64,000 bases of DNA from Diphasiastrum complanatum. Taxonomy: Eukaryota > Streptophyta > Lycopodiopsida > Lycopodiales > Lycopodiaceae. Location: the NCBI GenBank assembly GCA_029204225.1, contig CM055105.1:18829226-18893225 (forward strand), given 5' to 3'. Under the pieces are notes generated by a model that worked only from the letters and a program-made list of their open reading frames with translations, was not told where the DNA came from and did not search any database. The first letter of the stretch is position 1. Every line of letters begins with the position of its first letter. Of this stretch, positions 59,771 through 64,000 are shown one piece after another. Position numbers and translations under genes: made by a program.

Positions 59771-60572
59771 GATAGAAGAAGATTTGATGAAAGGAGGAGC
59801 TTTTGTGCAATTGTATGGGTGAGAATTGTGAAGAAATAGGTCAAAGATCTTGCTTAATGATGCTTGATAAAATCCCAAAGCAACTTACAAACCTAAGCTT
59901 GCCAATGTGAGCATAAGTACATCAAAACATTTTTGCTAAACATGTGGATCTCACAAAATGGAAAGCAATAAGCTTAAGTATAGTAAAAAACCAAAAAGCT
60001 AATGATCAAAGTTCGTTGATGGAAAACATGGAGAAAATCTCATACTATTAGTAAACAATGAAGAAACTATTTACAAATCTTATAGCTCCAAATGAATCTA
60101 TAAATAGATCAATATTTAGTAAGAAATGACATAGACTATATATAGAAGATACAACAAGGGATAGAAGCCCTAGCCTTTACATACTTTTATGTTGACCATT
60201 CATGTGAATCTCTCTAACACGGAAATTGGGAACCGAATTTTGCCTTCCTAATGCAATCATTGATGTTTGCATTTAAGTTTGACTCCCCTTTCTCCATGTC
60301 ATGGGGTCAAAATGACAAAGCAAAATTTACCTTCCAACCTTTACATTTTGAGACAAAGCAATCCGTACTCATCAATCTAGTTTTTCTTTGAATTTTTGTT
60401 TCTCTACTACTCTTCCAAATGACTAATTAGTCCTATAGAATGACTTTCTATCCCATTATGACACTCCTCACAAACGAGAATCAAGTTTATACACAAGCTA
60501 TTTGAAGTACCACTCTATTCTCATTGGAAGGATGAAAGAGAGAATAAATATGAAAATATGTAGTCCAAACAA
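58763..60572. other. Transporter 3' flank and unassigned sequence
   Basis: The first few hundred bases should be the 3' UTR. No clear poly(A) signal was fixed. The rest is AT-rich with a CT microsatellite (59,683-59,768) and no gene recognised up to the Copia fragment. Confidence 0.4.
59683..59768 (+). repeat. (CT)n microsatellite
   Basis: An uninterrupted CT run of 43 units. Confidence 0.98.
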
Positions 60573-61805
60573 TTGTTTATAAGGGATACAAATAGCTCAT
60601 TTCTATGTGACAACAAAAACTCCTTATTTGTGGCGTTCACATATGCATATCACTATGACGAAGGAAAGCTATACCTTCATCAGTCAAGGTACACTCAGAA
60701 AATCCTAGATGATTTCGGGATGATGGATTGCAAAGGGGAAAATACCCCAATGCTTGTAGGGACAGTCCTGACGAAAAAAAAATGTTCAAAGACAGAAGAA
60801 GAGCAGGAGATGATGCAGCAGACGTCTTACAGGAGGCTAATCGGATCTTTGATGTATCTAGCAGATAACACACACCCCGACATTGCTTATGTCATATTTA
60901 GAATGAGTCAATTCAGCACGAATCCAGGCTTAGCACACTGGAAGATCGCAAAGCGAATCTTACAGTACCTTCAGCAGATGAAGGATTATGGGCTATGTTA
61001 TTCTCGTAATGCAGGTTTTCAGATGCACTCCTATAGTGATTCTAGCTGGGCATCTCTCAAGGACGACTATAAAAGTGTCTCAGGAGGGTGCACCATTGCA
61101 GCAGGCACAACAATTCTCTGGGTCAGCAAGAAGCAGACCATTATAGATCAATCTTCTTGTGAAGTAGAATACGTTGCAGTCACGAAGATGGCCAATGAAA
61201 TCACATGGCTGAGACAATTCCTCGACGAACTGGGTGAAACCAACCAAGAGCCACTGATTCTGCAGATGGACAATACTTCTACAATTCACCTGACGAAGGA
61301 TCCTGTGTTTTACTCAAGGATGAAACACATCGCAATCAAGTATCACTTGATAAGGGACCTGGTCACTAGAAGAGAATTGAAGACCGGCTTCACCAAGGCC
61401 CTAAACAAAGGTTTGTTCGATAGGCAGAGGAAGAGTCTGGGAGTTATAAGCCTAACACGCTTTGAGAGGGAGCTGAAGAAACAAATTGTTTGTGGCCACA
61501 AAGCTATGATAGGTTTAGAGCTCAAGGCAGAAGAGAAACAAGGGAGTTGCGTGGTCGCGAACAAAAAAGCTTCGAGGACCGAAGACACAAAGACAACGAA
61601 CAGAAAAGCTTCGAGGACTGAAGACATGAAGACGACGAACAGAAAAGCTTTGAGGACCGAAGACATGAAGACGACAAACAAAAAAGCTTTGAGAACCAAA
61701 GATGATGGTCAAACGAACACAAACACGAACACGAAGATAAAAGGTTTGTGGACCCAAGGTGACGTAATGACAAAGCCAAAGGCAAAAGAAGACACGAAGA
61801 CCTAA
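60573..61805 (+). pseudogene. 5'-truncated Copia RT end and RNase H with extra tail
   Basis: A 410-codon frame is open but begins inside RT: KLYLHQSRYTQKILDDFGMM, SYRRLIGSLMYLADNTHPDI, then RNase H with HSYSDSSWASLKDDYKSVSG, QSSCEVEYVAVTKMANEITW, LQMDNTSTIHLTKDP and MKHIAIKYHLIRDLV. The acidic residues of RNase H are still present. Everything upstream (gag, protease, integrase, RT active site) is missing. After the usual end (GFTKALNKGLFD) the frame runs on for about 120 residues, including a repetitive Lys/Thr/Glu tail, which is unusual for Copia. The intact frame suggests a fairly recent insertion. Confidence 0.88.
61563..61718 (+). repeat. Four 39-bp repeats in the Copia tail
   Basis: They encode the 13-residue unit KA(S/L)RTEDxKTTNR four times, the last one diverged. 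The period of exactly 39 bp keeps the frame. Confidence 0.92.
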
Positions 61806-61863
61806 GCGATGGCGGATCTCCACGTGTGAAAGGATAGATGAGATCACGGAAGTACTAGGAGGA

Positions 61864-62330
61864 TGTCATCCTCCGGAGACTGACAAGAAACCGTTAGGAC
61901 GTGCCTAGTCAGCCGTTCTTGTAATCTCCTGATTTGCTAATCGTGTCCTCATCTCTACATACATATAGATCCTGATTATTAATTATGTAGTAGCAGATTG
62001 GCAATATACCAATGTAAGTTGAGCACTGTGTAGCCAGCAAGCTAAGGTTCAAGAAGTCCGCTAGTAAGCGCGACAAGTTTGGATTCACAAAAGATAGAGT
62101 TTCTTTCGCTCCGACGCACTGTGTGGTCTGTCACGACAGTGCTTAAGGAATTCTCTAATAATGCAATAGATGTTTTATGTAGAAGAGTTTCTTGTCTTGA
62201 ACATGATCGAATGCTTAATTGTCTAATAGTTGTATGTTTGTAATCAGCTGGTTTTCAATCTATTTTGCACATTGGTTTTACCTTGTCGAATGCATGCATA
62301 AGTAAATTCTACGTAGGTCAACAGTGTTTG
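61864..62330 (+). mobile_element. Probable 3' LTR of the truncated Copia
   Basis: TGTCATCCTCC begins directly after a purine-rich CTAGGAGGA, 60 bp after the ORF stop, as expected for a Copia 3' LTR. The right border was not found and no second LTR is present. Confidence 0.5.
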
Positions 62331-62648
62331 TCCTCACTTTGGAGGACTGTAGATCCTGTCACGGAGGGCAGTAGACTCGAGGACATAATCGAATTCCATC
62401 TGAGTTTGTTTCTGTGAGAATCTCAACAGCGGGTATCACAGAGGACGAAACAATTCATGTCTGGATACCCACTGCACCCTTTATCGGGCAAGGAGATTTC
62501 CCAACAGTTAGGCCGCAAAACAACTGTAAATTAATATGGCATTTACAGTGGAATGCATTCAAAAAGGCTTTCATAGGACTTAAAATAAATGAACAACATA
62601 CAAACACACTTTACATCATAAGGGAAGGAGGGACAAGTGAGAGGAGGA

Positions 62649-62783
<135 letters not shown>

Positions 62784-63169
62784 AAAATATTTCACATAGT
62801 CTCTCTTGACAAGTCAAGACCAAACCCTTTGAACCCTTTAATTTATAGCATAACAGGTAACAACAAAGCTGTATAAAGTCTTGCTGTACAATAGCTATTA
62901 CCTATCACCATCCCACAAAACACAACCGCACGAGTTAGTTACGTGAGCAAGACAGGTGTCATAGTTGAGCATCGGTTGTTATCCATGTCCAAAACAAGAT
63001 TCACTACTTTAGCAGCTCAATTGCAAATACACGTCATACGTCCAATCTTCCCCACCATGACTTTCATCATTAGCAATACATTCTATCCTAAAATGAAACC
63101 GTATCAGTGCAGATGCCATACTGATTAGTATAAGAGCGAACCGCATAAGGATGCAAGGCATGCATCATG

Positions 63170-63900
63170 CTTGATGAAAATTGTTTGAAAAAACAAGGTT
63201 TTGAGAGCAAGTTTGGACAAAGTTTGCAATCAAGTGGATTTTGAGATCAAAAGGAATAAAATTCATGATGAATTGATCCAGCCTAAGTATTGTATAGCCC
63301 GATGTGCTTAGACACAAGTGAGATCACCTAACTTTGAGTTGATGGTGTTTCTCCAAGGTAGATCCAAATCTAGTGGTTGATAGTTTGTGAAAAACTAGTG
63401 AAGTCTAGTTTGTGATGCAATCGATTTCAACTTAAATGGATGTTTCTTGAAAAAGTTATAGGCATCCAAAGGAAGGTGGGTAGGGTACCCAACCTGGTTG
63501 GACATGCCAAAAAAGCTTCACATATAGCTTAGATCATCAAAAACTCATGATTTTGCATTGCCAATCTTGTTTAGGATTGATCTAGAGGTGATTTTGAAGC
63601 CATAACCACATGGTTTCATTCATATCATGTGTGTTTGAGTAGGTTGTGGAGTCCTTGAGTGTTTTCAAGTGCTTTGAAGCTTTTTGAAGCTCGTGGAGGG
63701 ATTTGGCTCAAAATTCTTGGGGTGTTTCATCTTTGGACAAAGGCAAGATCTAGATTGAGGAAGATTGACATTTCTTGTGAGATTGGTCTCACAAAGAGGT
63801 TGCAAGATCTTAAATTGGAATTGGATTGACATCTTTGTTAGAACCTTGATTTGAGAGAGAAGCAACGCCACTTTTTATTTTTGGATCCATTACAATTCAA
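63170..63900 (+). repeat. Third unit of the 0.7-kb repeat
   Basis: It aligns with 18,330-19,050 over its full length: GGTTTTGAGAG, CAATCAAGTGGATTTTGAGA, ATGATGAATTGAT, AGGTAGATCCAAATCTAGTG, AAGTTATAGGCAT and GGCAAGATCTAGAT. No open frame. It shows the repeat is dispersed, not only tandem. Confidence 0.8.
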
Positions 63901-64000
63901 TTTATCAAGGGAAGATAGCTTCCATGGGTTGCATACTATTGGAGCAAGGTGAGAGACCACCTCCAATTATGCCATTTGGAAAGTGAGGATGGAGTCAATT

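Overview
The window looks like plant nuclear DNA, most likely from a land plant with a large, repeat-rich genome. The evidence is a spliced full-size ABCG (PDR-type) transporter gene with GT-AG introns, an IDA-like peptide hormone gene, plant-type Copia and Gypsy LTR retrotransposons with tRNA-Met and tRNA-Asp type primer sites, and several very long GA/CT microsatellites. I cannot name the species. The unusual transporter and sparse genes would fit a seedless plant such as a fern, but that is inference.

Layout: 1-6.2 kb is AT-rich and mostly non-coding, with a hairpin and short tandem repeats. At 6.2-6.6 kb on the minus strand is a complete intronless gene for an IDA/IDL-type secreted peptide. 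From 8.3 to 20.6 kb lies a nest of Gypsy-like LTR elements: one LTR inverted relative to two others, decayed pol, a coiled-coil 3' ORF, an S/T-rich ORF and a 0.7-kb tandem repeat. From 22.1 to 31.6 kb are two minus-strand Copia elements. One interrupts the other and is itself split by a complete short non-autonomous LTR element with a 5-bp target duplication. From 31.6 to 34.3 kb is an unidentified region with a long hairpin, a tandem-repeat leader and a broken ORF. From 35.0 to 37.3 kb is a Gypsy gag with its 5' LTR and primer site. From 39.4 to 44.9 kb is a third Copia element with a chimeric LTR, followed by a Gypsy integrase fragment at 45.4-46.2 kb.

The main host gene is at 49,331-58,762 on the plus strand: 11 exons, an uninterrupted 1709-codon reading frame, and NBD1-TMD1-NBD2-TMD2 order. 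Both nucleotide-binding domains have lost key ATPase residues, although the frame is open. A PDZ-like domain sits between NBD1 and TMD1. The N-terminus carries three 12-residue repeats with RRDS/RKDS motifs. The Walker A motif is encoded largely by a 26-nt micro-exon, and a 58-bp tandem duplication has doubled one splice acceptor. This unusual transporter is the best candidate for an undescribed system in the window. The IDA-like gene is the second host gene; nothing in the sequence links the two.

Downstream, 58.8-64 kb holds a 5'-truncated Copia RNase H with an extra repetitive tail, long GA/CT microsatellites and another copy of the 0.7-kb repeat. No tRNA, rRNA or CRISPR feature was recognised.
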